From Anaspis maculata (Eukaryota; Arthropoda; Insecta; Coleoptera; Scraptiidae): DNA of 64,000 bases. Every line of letters begins with the position of its first letter. Within the stretch, counting starts at the first letter, position 1. Made by a program: the position numbers and the translations under genes. Where the stretch lies: contig OX421961.1 in the NCBI GenBank assembly GCA_949128115.1, positions 106,624,363 through 106,688,362 on the forward strand, given 5' to 3'. Shown here piece by piece: positions 52,835-64,000 of the stretch. The notes below the pieces were generated by a model. The model was not told where the DNA came from. It was given only the letters and a program-made list of their open reading frames with translations, and did no database searches.

Positions 52835-55410
52835 TGGTTTGTGAGAAATGTCAAATGAGTTAAGCGACTTTATTCACTTTCATCATTCCATTTGACCAAT
52901 TGAAAAAAAATTATCGAGCTTTCAACAGATCTGCACTCTTTTGCATTCGAGTATACATAAAAAAGGCTCCAAAAAAATATTCATATATCGGTCGGTCTGC
53001 AGGTCTAACGGTCAGTCTGGTGATCGGTCAGTTGAATTTTGTGCCCAGATTTATTCCTAAGCCGTTGAACCAATCCTGACCAAATTTTATAGATTCATAA
53101 GTGACAAGTTTTGAACGACAAAATCTAATTGTCATCCTGATCTGTCACTTGGAAATGTCACTACAAAAAAATGACAGAAGGTCTATCTCACCGAATGCAG
53201 CTTGTGATACATCATTTTAAAGCCCTCAAAAAAATGCATACAAAATAGCCAATGAAAACCTCCAATGTTGCGTCTGTCAAAAAATCACGATCTGTCAAAC
53301 TTTAAATTTCAACTTTTCATAACTCTTGAAGTACGGAACGGAATTAAACCAAATTCTGTTCCCAACAATAGTGCCTCACAGTAATTTGATGGATTATGAA
53401 ATGTACCGGCAGCAGACAGGGATGCAACCTGAGAAAAAAAAATTGCCTAGTCATCCGAGCCTGTAGTGTACCTACCTGAAATAGTCAAAAAATCATCTCT
53501 TGCTCGAAGGAAGTAGTTTCCAAACGGTTTTCTTGCTATATGGTTAGCTCTCCCCCACCTCTTCAACATGGTAAAAGCAGACATCCCTGTGACGTGTACT
53601 ACTTAGTATACAGGGTGGAGATTGAAAAATGAATATTTAAAAATGTTCATTTCGTTGAAATAATTCTCAAGAAAAACAGACTTTCATTATTCAGCAACTT
53701 TATAGTCTCCTGTTGAACATGTGAAAAATGTACCACTCCATAGCCGCTGGTATTCTACGTACAGGGTGCAATCGATTTTTTCCAATTTTTTTTATCTTTA
53801 TCGAATAAATCAAGACAAAAACCACCTCCAGCTCTGTTACAAGCCATTAGTTTCTCATTCAAGATACAAAAAATGTCAGATTCCTCAAACTGTAAAAACA
53901 CAACGTACAGGGTGAAACAAAAAATTGATTTCACATTCACCCTGTACGTAGAATAACAGCGGCTATTAGAGGGGTACATTTTTCACATGTTTGATTGGAG
54001 ACCATAAAGTATAGACTATATACTAAGTATAAGTAAGTATATATCTACTTGTACAAAAAATATGAGACTGGAAGCTTTATCAGTGAATAAGGGAACGTAT
54101 AAGAAGTACGGCTGAGGATCGACTTCACAATCTGGCTCATTTCTGGCGTAGAAACGGCTTCCAGGTAGAGAAAGGCCTTTTCTGCAGTTTTTTGACGGCA
54201 AATAATCACCATAAAAAGTTCATATCCAAGGTGACATGCAGAAGCAAAAATAAATCATTCAGAACAACCGCCCTGATAGCAAGCGACTTTAACTATTGAT
54301 GGTGGTTTGATATTTTATTATTGATTAACGCTGTATGTTGTGTTTTCGCAGTTTAAGGAATCTGACATTTTTGTATATTGAATAAGAGATTATAAGGCTT
54401 GCAACAGGGCTGGGAATGGTTTTTGTCTTGATTTATTCGATAAAGATAGAAATATTGGAAAAAATCGATTGCACCCTGTACGTAGAATACCAGCGGCTAT
54501 GGAGTGGTACATCTTTCACATGTTCAGCAGGAGACTATAAAGTTGTTTAATGATGAAAGACTGTTTTTCTCGAGGATTATTTCAACACAAAAAACATTTT
54601 CAAATATTCATTTTTCAATGTTCACCCTGTATACTAAATACTACACGTCACAGGGATGTCTGCTTCTACCATGTTAAAGAGGTGGGAAAGAGCTAACCAT
54701 ATAGCAAAAAACCGTTTGAGAACTACTTTCTTCAAGCAAGGGATGATTTTTTGACTATTTCAAGTAGGGGTACACCACAGGCTCGGATGACTGGGCAATT
54801 TTTTTTTCCCAGGTTGCATCCCTGTCTGCTGCTGGTACATTTCATGATCCATCAAATTATTGCGAGGTACTCTTGTTGGGAACAAAATTTGGTTCAATTC
54901 CGTTCCGTACTTCAAGAGTTATGAAAAGTTAAAATTTTAAGTTTGACAGCTTGTGATTTTTTGACAGACGCAACATTGAAGGTTCTCACTGACCATTTTG
55001 TATGCATTTTTTCGAGGGCTTTAAAATGATGTATCACAAGTTGCATTCGGTGAGATAGACATTCTGTCATTCTTTTGTAGTGACACTCCTGAATGACAGA
55101 TCAAGATGACATTTAGATTTTGTCGTTGAAACTTTGTCACTTACGAATCTACCAAATTTGGTCGGGATTGGTTCAACGGCTTGGGAATAAATCTGGGCAC
55201 AAAATTTAACAGACCGACCACCAGACTGACCGTTAGACCTGCAGACCGACCGAAATATGAATATTTTTTGGAAGCCTTTTTTATGTATACTCGAATGCAA
55301 AAGAGGGCAGATCTGTTGAAAGCCCGATAATTTTTTTCCAATTGGTCAAATGAAATGATGAAAGTGAATGAAGTCGCTCAACTCATTTGACATTTCTCAG
55401 AAACCATGAA
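52835..55410. mobile_element. Deeply nested palindrome
   Basis: Outer arms: CATGGTTTGTGAGAAATGTC at the left mirrors GACATTTCTCAGAAACCATG at the right, with GACCGACC / GGTCGGTC-rich stretches inside (about 52989-53035 and 55205-55255). In register inside lie CAGGGTG-bounded units at 53611-54629, 53762-54478 and 53908-53944. The last is a mini-palindrome of only 37 bp. A block with CAGCGGCTAT occurs three times (about 53745, 53957, 54490). Confidence 0.8.
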
Positions 55411-55440
55411 ATCTAGAAAAATGTTTTTAACACCATTGGT

Positions 55441-55689
55441 TGCAGAAGCTCAAGCTCTAATCACTGCAAAAACTTTCATGTCAATAAATTGAATATTTAC
55501 AGAATTATTCAAGAAAAACTGAAAAAATTGACAGATTTTTCAAAATGGCGGAAAACGCTCCGGGTCTCAGAAATTTTTTCCATCACTAATAGAAAGAGGG
55601 CTGTTTTCTGGACATGTATGCAAAAATCCAGCTTTATGGGAGAGATTCCGACCTCAAGCCCTGAAATGAGCTAGGATGACTGGGCTATT
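55441..55689 (-). repeat. Right copy of the inverted repeat pair
   Basis: Complement of 49738-49969, with a small insertion around CAAGCCCTGAAATGAG. Confidence 0.75.
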
Positions 55690-56071
55690 CACCGATTGCG
55701 CGTCTCTAGAATGTTCAGTCAACCGTATCACTCGAGAAAAAATCTGCGTGCTCTACCGTCATCAGACGAGTTAGAAACGGACATAACATCACTTGAATTG
55801 GTCATTTGGAAAAGGGGACAAATCCAATTTTTTCACAAATTCTGTTTTTGGTGAACTCTCCCCCTTTGAAATCTATTCCCTTTGAAAACAAGTCATAAAA
55901 GTATACAAGACTCTTCTATCCCTACAAGCTTGCTCATAGATTGGCGTAGATTTGAAAAATGGGGCACCTCTAAGGAGATACCCTGTTTTCGAAATGAACT
56001 GCGCTGCTGCTTTATCTATAGTTTTTGTTTTGTCCAAGACTTTTTTTTTTATCGATATCGCAAAGGTGGTG
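55690..56071. other. Intergenic, no gene recognised
   Basis: No feature found apart from a T-run at 56041-56050. Confidence 0.35.
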
Positions 56072-56238
56072 CAGTGGTGGAACCACGATCACTCGACAGT
56101 TGTCGATCTCGACAATTTTCCGTTTTCTAAAGGGTGAAGAGTGTAGAGGGGAAAGGGGAAATTAGGGTGGAGGGTGTAGAGAGGAAAGGGGAAATTGTCG
56201 AGATCGACAACTGTCGAGTGCTCGTGGTTCCACTACTG
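56072..56238. mobile_element. Palindromic MITE, CAGTGGTGGAACCACGA ends
   Basis: 167 bp. The left arm (CAGTGGTGGAACCACGATCA, then CGACAGTTGTCGATCTCGAC) mirrors the right arm ending CGTGGTTCCACTACTG. The centre is purine-rich with two GGGTGAAGAGTGTAGAGGGG-like copies. Confidence 0.85.
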
Positions 56239-56339
56239 AGCTAATCATTTATAATCAAGTGGGATTTTCTACTATTTCATAGTTATTTACCTACAATGTC
56301 GGATATTGAACGTTTGTTGATTTCTTCGCCTCATCCTAG

Positions 56340-57425
56340 GCGTAAAAAGGCACACAATGTACACACATCAAAAGAAACTAGGGGACAAGCAAATTCAGAC
56401 GATTTCTAAAATCATTATAACTTTTGATTGCCGTCAGCGATTTCATATATGTTTTCAGTATTCAATAGCCCAATCCTTTGTTTTAATGTCATGATCACGT
56501 CAAATACGAACAATGTTTTATAAAGTTTCTACGGGGTGGTCAATGGAACAGTGTAAAATTGCCGAAAGTTCAGTACGAGCGCGATTTCCCAAAATAAAAT
56601 TTCATGCATTTCAGTAGCACGGTTATAAAGACTGGTATTTCAGCTTCAATAGCGTTTTTGAATTTTGAAAATCGACGGTAAATTGCCAAAGATATTGATC
56701 ATTTTGTGCCGTCATGTTGAACTTCCAGAAAAATGATCCGATTCCATTGAAACTTGGATTACACTCATATCTAGTTTCAGTAATTGGAATTCCAAAGTCA
56801 AATGTCTTTCTTGGTCACTTCCAAGCCGCCACATTGAACTTTTATGTGAATGATTCGATTCTAGTGTGCTTCAAGTTTTATTCAAATTGAATCATTTATG
56901 TAAAAAGTTTAATACAGTGACTCGAAAGTGATCAAAAGTGACATTTGACCTTGAAATTCCAATAACTTGAACCAGACATGAGTGTGTTCCAAGTTTCAAT
57001 GAAATCGGATATAACTTTCTTCTTTCTTGGAAGTTCAACATGGTGGCACAAAATGATCAATATCTTTGGCAATTCACCTTCGATTTTCAAAATTCGAAAA
57101 CCCTACTGAAGCTGAAACACTGGTCTTCATAACTGTGCTATTGGAATGCATGAATTTTTTTTTTTGGAAATCGCGCTCGTAGTGAACTTTCGGCAATTTT
57201 ACACTGTTCCATTGATCACCCTGTAGCAACCTTATGAAACACTGTTCGTATTTGACGTGATCTAGGCATGAGAAAAAAAGATTGAGCTATCAAACACTGA
57301 AGACCGATGTTAAATCGCTCACGGGAATCAGAAATTATGATGATTTTAGGAATCGTCTGAATTTGTTTGTCCCCTAGATTCTTTTGATGTGTGTAAAATG
57401 TATAGACAATACAAATAGAAAAGAC
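56340..57425. mobile_element. Palindrome continuing across a CGGGGTGG/CACCCTG boundary
   Basis: Inner unit 56532-57223 (CGGGGTGGTCAATGGAACAG against CTGTTCCATTGATCACCCTG). Symmetry goes on outward for about 190 bp (CAAATACGAACAATGTTT, ACACATCAAAAGAAACTAGG and complements). An adjoining inverted pair (ACAATACAAATAGAAAAGAC, about 57405-57425, and its complement about 57545-57565) sits to the right. Confidence 0.75.
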
Positions 57426-57570
57426 CACATGTTGTCACGGATTTTTACGGTTGCGTAGGAGCCAGGCGAGTCCATCATTCAAAAAAAGGTTGGCTGATTT
57501 TTGATGCCCCAATATCCATGACGACGGTGGTGATAACATATGGTCTTCTCTATTTGTATTGTCTATACAC

Positions 57571-58369
57571 ATTATTGTTTTATTCTAGGTGTATTTTCAT
57601 TTATATTCTAGGTGCATTTTTATTTATTAAGCGCTAACCAGAAGAAGATTTTCAGGCATGTTAGGATTGTTAGGACTTGGCAGCGAAAATAGGCCGACAT
57701 TAAATAAAACGAATAAAAAAAATCACTCGCACAGTTTGACAACTTAGTGGTAACAAACCAGATGATGGTAGCCTCCACAGAGCTGTCATTTGTGATTTAG
57801 AAAGGCATTATGATATAAGCTGTCCAGTTTGATTAACAGGTCCTTGGTTGGATCACTTTTCAGTACCTATGTAAGGACAGTTGCGACATTTAGGCCAGAA
57901 CTCCAAAAATCTGTCATCTGTCGTTTTACAATGGCCGCGATGGTTCCTATCCACTCAACAATCTCAACATTGCTTTCTAATTTCTGGAAATTAGGATCTA
58001 TGTTGCTTGTTTATTTTATAAATGAATCATGTTTTGGGATTTGCATTTCTTTTTACAAGGTTACCTACCTACTACCCACGAGTAAGTAGTAAGTGTAGCA
58101 TTTTGACGCATTTTTGAGTGAGAATTGGAAAAGCAAACTCATGCTCACTTGGAAATTTATCACACCAAGTGTGCTATTTTCGGAATTAAACCAGAAAAAT
58201 ACATCTTCATTGGGTTTGCAATTGTTTGCCCAAACCTTTAAAAACAAACTAGTTGACTAATGCTTAAGTTTCTGCCTACTAAGTGCGAAAATTCCGGAAT
58301 ATAGTTACATCAACGTATTTTCAGAGAAAAATATTGACTGTTTCAGTGTTTTTGTTTTAGAGTTGCGAG
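57571..58369. other. Intergenic, no gene recognised
   Basis: AT-rich sequence upstream of the secreted-protein cluster; no exon found. Confidence 0.4.
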
Positions 58370-58406
58370 TATAAAAAGTGTTTTGAAAAATATATAATGC
58401 ATCAGT
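58370..58406 (+). promoter_or_regulatory. Core promoter of the 58.6 kb secreted-protein gene
   Basis: TATAAAAAG at 58370-58378 and initiator TCAGT at 58402-58406, about 33 bases apart. A non-coding exon 1 then runs to the donor GAAG|GTAAGG (intron from 58455). Confidence 0.7.
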
Positions 58407-58590
58407 TTGAAAAAAGTTTTGTAAGAGAGGTATATAACTGCCAGGTTTTTGAAGGTAAGGTTCTCAAACTTCTACGCTTATTATTACTGCATAATATTTA
58501 AGTTTTTGCATACTTTACCATCTTAGTTTACCTATGTTTTATCCGAGGTTTTCTTATTCATATAGTCTGTACCTATACTTATTGTTACAG

Positions 58591-58839
58591 ATGTCTCATT
58601 TCTTCGCAATTCTTGCTGTGCTGCTTACGGTTTTATCCGTAATGAATGCCAAACCTTTGGAAGGCGAGAAATCTGAAGAACAGAGCAAGAAAAATGTTGA
58701 ACTTGAAGGGGCAGCGGTACTCGATGATGACGGCGAACTCATGGAAACTGCAAACATGATCGTTTTCAGGCCTTTATATGCCTACAGACGATCGTTTGGT
58801 CAAAGACGACGTGTTTACAACAGACCTTATTACTATTAA
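58591..58839 (+). CDS. Short secreted protein with Tyr/Arg-rich C-terminus
   Basis: The ATG follows directly after an acceptor (ATTGTTACAG), so the 5' UTR is spliced. 82 residues: signal peptide MSHFFAILAVLLTVLSVMNA, then an acidic stretch (LEGEKSEEQSKK, VLDDDGELME), then FRPLYAYRRSFGQRRR and the terminus YNRPYYY. The order (signal, acidic spacer, basic and aromatic tail) suggests a processed precursor or a small matrix protein; RR and RRR could be cleavage sites. It resembles the general design of the neighbour at 60133-60611. Family not recognised. Confidence 0.8.
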   Translation: MSHFFAILAVLLTVLSVMNAKPLEGEKSEEQSKKNVELEGAAVLDDDGELMETANMIVFRPLYAYRRSFGQRRRVYNRPYYY

Positions 58840-59625
58840 GTAATTGTGTTTCAATTTAATTTCCAATATTTTCTCTTCAATGAGTCGACTGAGTTTTTCA
58901 AGTTTCATTTGTGTTTTTAAACTGTTTACTGTAAAGTACATATTATTTATTAAAACTCGATTGTTACAAAATAAATTAGTTTACAATTTTTTTCTTGTCT
59001 GCAACACTGGAACAAAGATTTTCAGTTCGTAAACTGATTAAAGATGCTTATCTCTATCTGTCCTATCATTCCTGTCCTAATTCCTACCTGATGGGAACAA
59101 GTGCTAAGAAGATTCCCGTTATAACTATGATGATTCACTTATGCATAACGATTGAATCAAGGTATATTAGGAGTTCTTGGTATCTTCTACTAGAAGAGGC
59201 CCCCACTCGACCCTAGGGGGCTGATCAGATGTCGCCAACTCTTGAATCATAAATACCTGAAAGTTTAGGGTTCAGGGAGCATGTGTGCAAAATGATATAC
59301 CTATACCTTGGTTTCACAAAGTGCAAGGTTGAAACGCTTACGAGCCGTACAAATAGATATCCCTCTAGAAAGTTTGCTAATAAGTGATCGACGGTCCTAA
59401 CTCATGATGAGGAACGAATAGAGCCCAGCCGCATATTAAACTTTCTAGTTGTTAGGCCTCAGAAACCTTTAAAAGTCTTAATACGACTCTGTAGGCTAAA
59501 CAATCAAGCTTTAGGCAAAATATTAACACGGTCAAGACTCTTTAGTAATGGCACTTCACCATCATATGCATCCAGCAGATATTATTATGGTGATGTCTTT
59601 GAAAACGTACTCAAAATACTCAATA
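58840..59625. other. Intergenic between two secreted-protein genes
   Basis: Nothing recognised beyond the probable 3' UTR of the upstream gene (AATAAA at about 58970). Confidence 0.4.
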
Positions 59626-59963
59626 ATGGTAAGATCGTTGTAAATTACAATTTCCAAAACGATTAGTACCTACCTGGGTATATCTCTTAATCTAATATGA
59701 TATCTTTTCAGATTAACTTATTCCTGGGAGCTTTATTGTTATCGACGGCTTTATCGGAGAGCTTTGAAAATTCACTGACAAACGTCACACCTTTGTGCTG
59801 TAATGGAAAGACCTTTATCAGAAAGCCAAGACAAGCCTTCGATTATTTTGGCTTCAGCGCCGATTTCAGTCAAAGCCAAGGCCAAAGGCTTCCGTTTAGA
59901 ACTACCACAAAGCGTCCCGTCCATAGGAAAAAACCATTCAGACCACCAATACAGTTCTTCTGA
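59626..59963 (+). CDS. Short secreted protein with KKPFRPPIQFF C-terminus
   Basis: Exon 1 codes only ATG (59626-59628, donor GTAAGA); exon 2 is 59712-59963 after ATCTTTTCAG. 84 residues: M-INLFLGALLLSTALSESF signal peptide, an NVT glycosylation site, CC at about residues 31-32, then RPVHRKKPFRPPIQFF. Both the split of the ATG from the rest and the C-terminus match the gene at 39524-40260, so these are paralogues that differ mainly in the middle. AATAAA at 60015-60020. It converges with the gene at 60133-60611. Function unknown; probably extracellular. Confidence 0.82.
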
Positions 59964-60132
59964 ATCAATAAATATGTTATCATCCAGGTGTAACTCAATT
60001 AACATATTATTCACAATAAAATAATAGAAATATCTTGTAGAGGTATTTTATATTTATTATTAAACTTAGCTTACCGCTTGTGGTAATAGTTTGGCCTTAG
60101 CCTTCAAGTCTTGTTTTACAATAAAAAGTGTT

Positions 60133-60611
60133 TTAAAAAGTGTTATACCAATATAATCTCCTTGATGGCTGATGATAATATCTCCTTGGGTAATAAAACG
60201 AATAGTAAGAAGGATAATAATAATTGGATGGATAGTGGCTTCTCCTGGTGTTGTAATTCCTGTAATGATAAGGCCTCGCCGAGGATAGTCTGCGACGATT
60301 TTGGTTTTTCGTCGTAAATGTCGGTAAGAAAACTCGCTCGGCTGTTACCATTTCTTCGTTGTCGTCGGGATTATCAGTTTCGTACATGTCACTTTTCTGC
60401 ATTTCTTCAATAATTTGGAGTTCTTCTTTAGCGCCTAGCACAAAGTTTTGTTTTTCATCTTTCCGAGTAGAATTTGGGACAATCGCGTTTTCAGTTGATT
60501 CGATTGAGACGAAAGCAAAAACGAGCTGTGTACGGATAAATGAAAACAAACATTGAATCTTGAAGGGAGCACTCGAGGTTTTTTGCTTACCACTAAGAAT
60601 AAGAGATGCAT
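60133..60611 (-). CDS. Short secreted Tyr/Arg-rich protein, two exons
   Basis: Exon 1 60591-60611 codes MHLLFLV; exon 2 60133-60525 continues LVFAFVSIESTENAI, together a signal peptide. 137 residues. An acidic middle (EELQIIEEMQKSDMYETDNP) is followed by NQNRRR and a tail dominated by Tyr and Arg (RNYNTRRSHYP, SNYYYPSYYSFYYPRRYY) ending LYWYNTF. It has the same general plan as the gene at 58591-58839. Minus-strand AATAAA at 60053-60058, about 33 bases from the opposing gene's signal. The Tyr-rich tail would suit oxidative cross-linking in cuticle (inference). Confidence 0.85.
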
Positions 60612-60699
60612 CTTCGTAGTTAAAAATTTTGAAGACAACTGAACTGTGGTAACCTAACTGTTAATTGCTGACGATGAAGAAGTGAAAAATACGGTACCT

Positions 60700-61690
60700 A
60701 TCCACTTGTTTACTAACTGAAGTCACAGTTAGAGTTCGTTGTATCTGTCTGGAATTTCCATACAGGATGATTTTGACCTAACGTAGGAACAATACGTTAA
60801 GCTTGGTTAGTAAGTACATCTATACCTACAAGTTGTCCCAGGGAAGTGAAATCATCGCTGTGTTTTCTTCCTGTAATTTTTTTAAGAAAATTCTCCCAAG
60901 GGGTGTTGCGTTTTTGATTATTGCGGATCTGCTGGTGACCTTGATTTTTTTTTCTGGACTTGTGGTTTGATAGTGGGATGCTCCCGTAAGACGACTTGAA
61001 CGCCCGTATCTGTTAAAATCTCAGTTAGATAGAGATAGGTAAGTAATAGATCTACACATTATAAATGAAGAAATTTCAGTTATTGGGAAGTGTGCCCTCC
61101 AGTACCCACCCTACCATATATTGGTCTGTCCAGGCATTATTTGAAATCGAATTCAGCCTGCTGATGATTAGAAACCCACCCCGCGGTGTGTTTGATAGGA
61201 AGCCTCGCCCATAAACAGATCAAAGATTGAAGTAGTCCAGCCCAAAAACTCGCTCAGGGTCAAATGAGGATAACGAGACGAAAAATGAACCGATCTGAAA
61301 AAAATGGTGGTTTGCTAATATACTGCATGATGTAGGTACAAGGTGCCAAAGAAGGAGTGCAAAGTGGTCCATTTTTAAGCGTGTGAAACTTTTTTAAAAA
61401 CTATTGTAGATTTTTTTTTAAAGTTTTTAAAAATCCCGGATCAATATCTTGGGCAAGGAGGTTATAATAGCAGGAGGGAACGTTACCCAGCTTGTAGGCG
61501 AGGAAATTTGATGCGGGTCGGGGTAAGGGGAAAGCGGTATTTGGGTATGCAATCCGCAATATACGAACCACACGAAGGCACTCGAGTAACTGACACAGAG
61601 GTCTATCCCACAGAATCACGAATCTGACACTGCGAAAGCGAAGTGACAGAATCAGTCAGTTTTTGTGTTTGTGTTCTTCGTTTGCCAATT
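60700..61690. other. Intergenic, no gene recognised
   Basis: No exon or repeat boundary found. Confidence 0.4.
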
Positions 61691-61699
61691 TCTCATTTT

Positions 61700-62270
61700 C
61701 ATAATGACGGATTCAGTCGCTTTTATGGCTTTTGGATGCCGAGACCACCAGCGGTTGCTGCTCAGAAACAAATTTTTCAAACAGAAAAATCGAAAGGGCA
61801 TAGCGCAGCAGAAGTAGAAAGCAGAAACAGAGACGAACAGAAGCTTGTGAAGTGAAACAAGATAAGTACAAGACCCTAGATATTCCAAACCAAAAATACA
61901 AGGAGCTACAAGGCAAAGTGCCTAGATGCACGTCTAATCCGAACTTGAAGGCTGGAAGCAACGATTTGCAAGGTTTTGGTGTGGTGATGAGGTACTGATG
62001 AGGGTACTGACGTCGAGTAGCTACCAGGGTATGTCGTGTTGTGGAAGAGAGGTAGAGACGATGGAGCACTTGAGGTCTTGTCAGGAATCGCTGAAGGAGG
62101 GCAGAACTCTGAGTCAATTGTTGGGAGAGAACGAAAAGGAGCTGGAATGGATGACAAGGATTGAGAGGAAACAGAAGAGGTGCAACACCGATGATGACAA
62201 GATGTGGCAGTCGATATTTGTATTATATCTATCAATATCTTTTTATTTTGCGGTGTAGTGTGAATAATAC
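61700..62270 (+). pseudogene. 3' end of a decayed LINE (non-LTR retrotransposon)
   Basis: Frames broken by stops read CCGREVETMEHL.SCQESLKEGRTLSQLLG and then NEKELEWM. This is the Cys/His-containing C-terminal region commonly found after the reverse transcriptase in LINE ORF2 proteins. An A-rich end (AATACAAATAAAAATG) follows. Heavily decayed. Confidence 0.6.
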
Positions 62271-62344
62271 AAATAAAAATGTAACATTCTCATAAAATAT
62301 CAACAATAAAACTCATTTTTTTCTCGACATTATCAATTTTTTCT

Positions 62345-63430
62345 TGATGTATGAGCTTGGCTCATCGTCTCTTGTCTTTATCAGCGTTTTTCCTTCATTC
62401 CAGCTCAGTCAATTTTCTGTTACTATTTGTCCTTATGTTGCGTCCCATGTTTCCTTCTGTCTTCTCTGGGTTCTTTTCCCTGTCATTCTTGCTTCCCATA
62501 TCTGTTCTACTGGTCTCTCCTCATTCATGCTTTGTAGGCGTCCTCACCAACAATTGTCTCTTATCCAGAAATTTCGTCACAGGCTTCATCTTTAGCTCTT
62601 TTCTTACTCAGGGCTACGAATTGTGTCTCTTCAGTGTCAGTGTATGTTTTTTTTTACTTCGCAGGTATATACTTCATTGCTGTTGCTTCACGCTCCTTCT
62701 GCATTCTCTAAGATAAGACCTCTGTGTCTCACTTCCGTGGGCCATCAGTCAGTATTTATCTGAAAATCGTCTTATATAGGTACTTTCAGCTTATGGTCTT
62801 CTTTGTTACTTCTTTTTCGCTTATTAATGTCTCTTGTTCATTGCATAGTACAGTACATAGTACATATTACTGGTGGTATTCTTATACAGACTTCTTATAG
62901 CACTAATTAGTTTCTATCTCACTCCTCGTTCTCTCTGAATTATTTGTTGCACTGTGAAGATGGAGCTTTGCACGCTACCTTCTTTTCGAAGTCCACTCTG
63001 AGTGTTAAGCAACGTTGGCTCAATTGTCTTACTCAGTTTCTTCACCAGTATTTGTATATTTTCATTGGCATGTTCAGCAAGATGATGCTTCTATGGTTTG
63101 CACACTTATAAGGAATCCCCTTTTCTTTCCATGCTTTATTGTAGATTTCTAGCAGCAACCTTTTTCCTTCTTCTCCTAAGCTATTCATCATCTCTGATGT
63201 GAATTCATCATGTCCAGGAGCTTTGCTTCCATAATTTCAGGAATGCTTATTTCAGGTCTTCTCTTACCGTCTTTCCATGTCTGTATTTGATCGTATTTTC
63301 TTAATTAATAATGTCGTCTTCATCAGTGTATCTTGCTTGTGCACTCAGTAACTCTCGGAAATATTCACACCATCTTTCCATTACTTCTTCAGAGACCACC
63401 AGTAGTACACTTCCACTTCATCAAATCATC
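62345..63430 (-). pseudogene. Decayed LINE reverse-transcriptase fragment
   Basis: On the minus strand, broken frames read in order: RWCEYFRELLSAQ; KAPGHDEFTSEMMNSLGEEG; LLLEIYNKAWKEKGIP; TIEPTLLNTQSGLRKEG; IFTVQQIIQRERG; and near the 3' end MNEERPV.QIWEARMTGKR plus LSWNEGKTLIKDKRR. These are the successive landmarks of a LINE ORF2 reverse transcriptase and its C-terminal tail. Many stops and gaps; not functional. It meets the plus-strand LINE end tail to tail at about 62270-62345. Confidence 0.75.
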
Positions 63431-64000
63431 CACTTGCAGGTGGACTAGGTCGAGGCGCTCATATTTCAAGTGACTTCTTTTTTTGTTTAGTTTCTTCTTG
63501 AGTTGGAGGCAGTATCTTCTCTTCAATCGTGCATGTGGAATCAAAAGATAGGCATCCTTAAATTTGGAAAGATAAAACCAATATTATCAAAATTTTGTGT
63601 GAAGTTTTTGACTCTTGCTTACCTATTATTGGACTTTCTTCCATTGTATTATTATGAATTATCAGTGTAGGTGCACACTAGCACAACACACACGTAAGTA
63701 CGTACGTACGTACAATAATATTGGTACATATACTGAGTTAAACAGGTAGGTACACAGCAGCTGTGCAGTGTGCAGTGCAGAGGACGCATACTTTGGCCTT
63801 TGGCTTGCTCGAGCTTTTCATTTGTTTGGTCTTCCATGAGTTTGCAAGGCGGTGATGTCCTTTTCAATTAGGCACTGGACAAGGGCACACGTCGCAGAGA
63901 ATATAATCAATCATTTGGAGATGCAAACCTTGAATTGGGAAAATTCGTAACTTCAAAATTTATCATCGCTAGGTGCACTTACTTATGCAACAGTATTTCC
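63431..64000. other. Intergenic, no gene recognised
   Basis: An (ACGT)n-like microsatellite is at about 63692-63713. Nothing else seen. Confidence 0.4.

Noticed and set aside
62344..62716. Ser/Phe/Leu-rich plus-strand frames
   Set aside because: Complement of the decayed LINE reverse transcriptase on the minus strand.

Overview
The window is nuclear DNA of an arthropod, most likely an insect. It is AT-rich and intron-containing. It carries canonical eukaryotic tRNA genes, AATAAA polyadenylation signals and TATA plus TCAGT-type initiators at small secreted-protein genes. It is packed with terminal-inverted-repeat and foldback repeats. Nothing prokaryotic or viral in style was seen. The order cannot be fixed from the sequence; a hemipteran is a guess.

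Layout. 0-4.9 kb: remnant of a multicopy ORF family and a 1.9 kb foldback element. 4.9-6.2 kb: an ArfGAP gene of the SMAP type (minus strand). 6.2-24 kb: almost entirely nested repeats. These include two large foldback elements with a 3-bp ATA duplication, a miniature LTR retrotransposon whose LTRs carry a tRNA-like Pol III unit, a sub-satellite region, and a THAP-domain remnant cut by a MITE. 24.3-34.5 kb: a conserved-gene island. Two identical tRNA-Asp genes in opposite orientation bracket a KGD4/MRPS36 gene (plus) and a complete nine-exon MCM8 helicase gene (minus). KGD4 and MCM8 meet tail to tail, and MCM8 introns are full of MITEs. 34.5-39 kb: repeats and a solo LTR with a GTAT duplication. 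39.5-40.3 kb: secreted protein gene ending in KKPFRPPMVFF. 40.6-41.9 kb: a gene-like segment between inverted arms. 44.5-45.1 kb: secreted Gly/His-rich protein gene. 47.1-48.1 kb: foldback element. 48.6-49.1 kb: small single-pass membrane protein gene. 50.3-51.6 kb: an apparently intact two-exon tyrosine recombinase gene beside a palindromic element. 52.8-57.4 kb: deeply nested palindromes. 58.4-60.6 kb: a cluster of three short secreted-protein genes, one sharing the KKPFRPPxxFF C-terminus of the 39.5 kb gene. 61.7-63.4 kb: two decayed LINEs meeting tail to tail.

The host genes cover several separate jobs: vesicle traffic (SMAP), the 2-oxoglutarate dehydrogenase complex (KGD4), recombination repair and replication (MCM8), and extracellular, probably cuticle or matrix, proteins. 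There is no single pathway. The main novelty is in the mobile DNA: the TRIM with an internal Pol III unit, a family of TAGTNC-ended foldback elements, palindromes nested inside palindromes, and the tyrosine recombinase with a possible palindromic partner site. Exon boundaries were worked out by hand from GT/AG sites and reading-frame continuity, so they are predictions.
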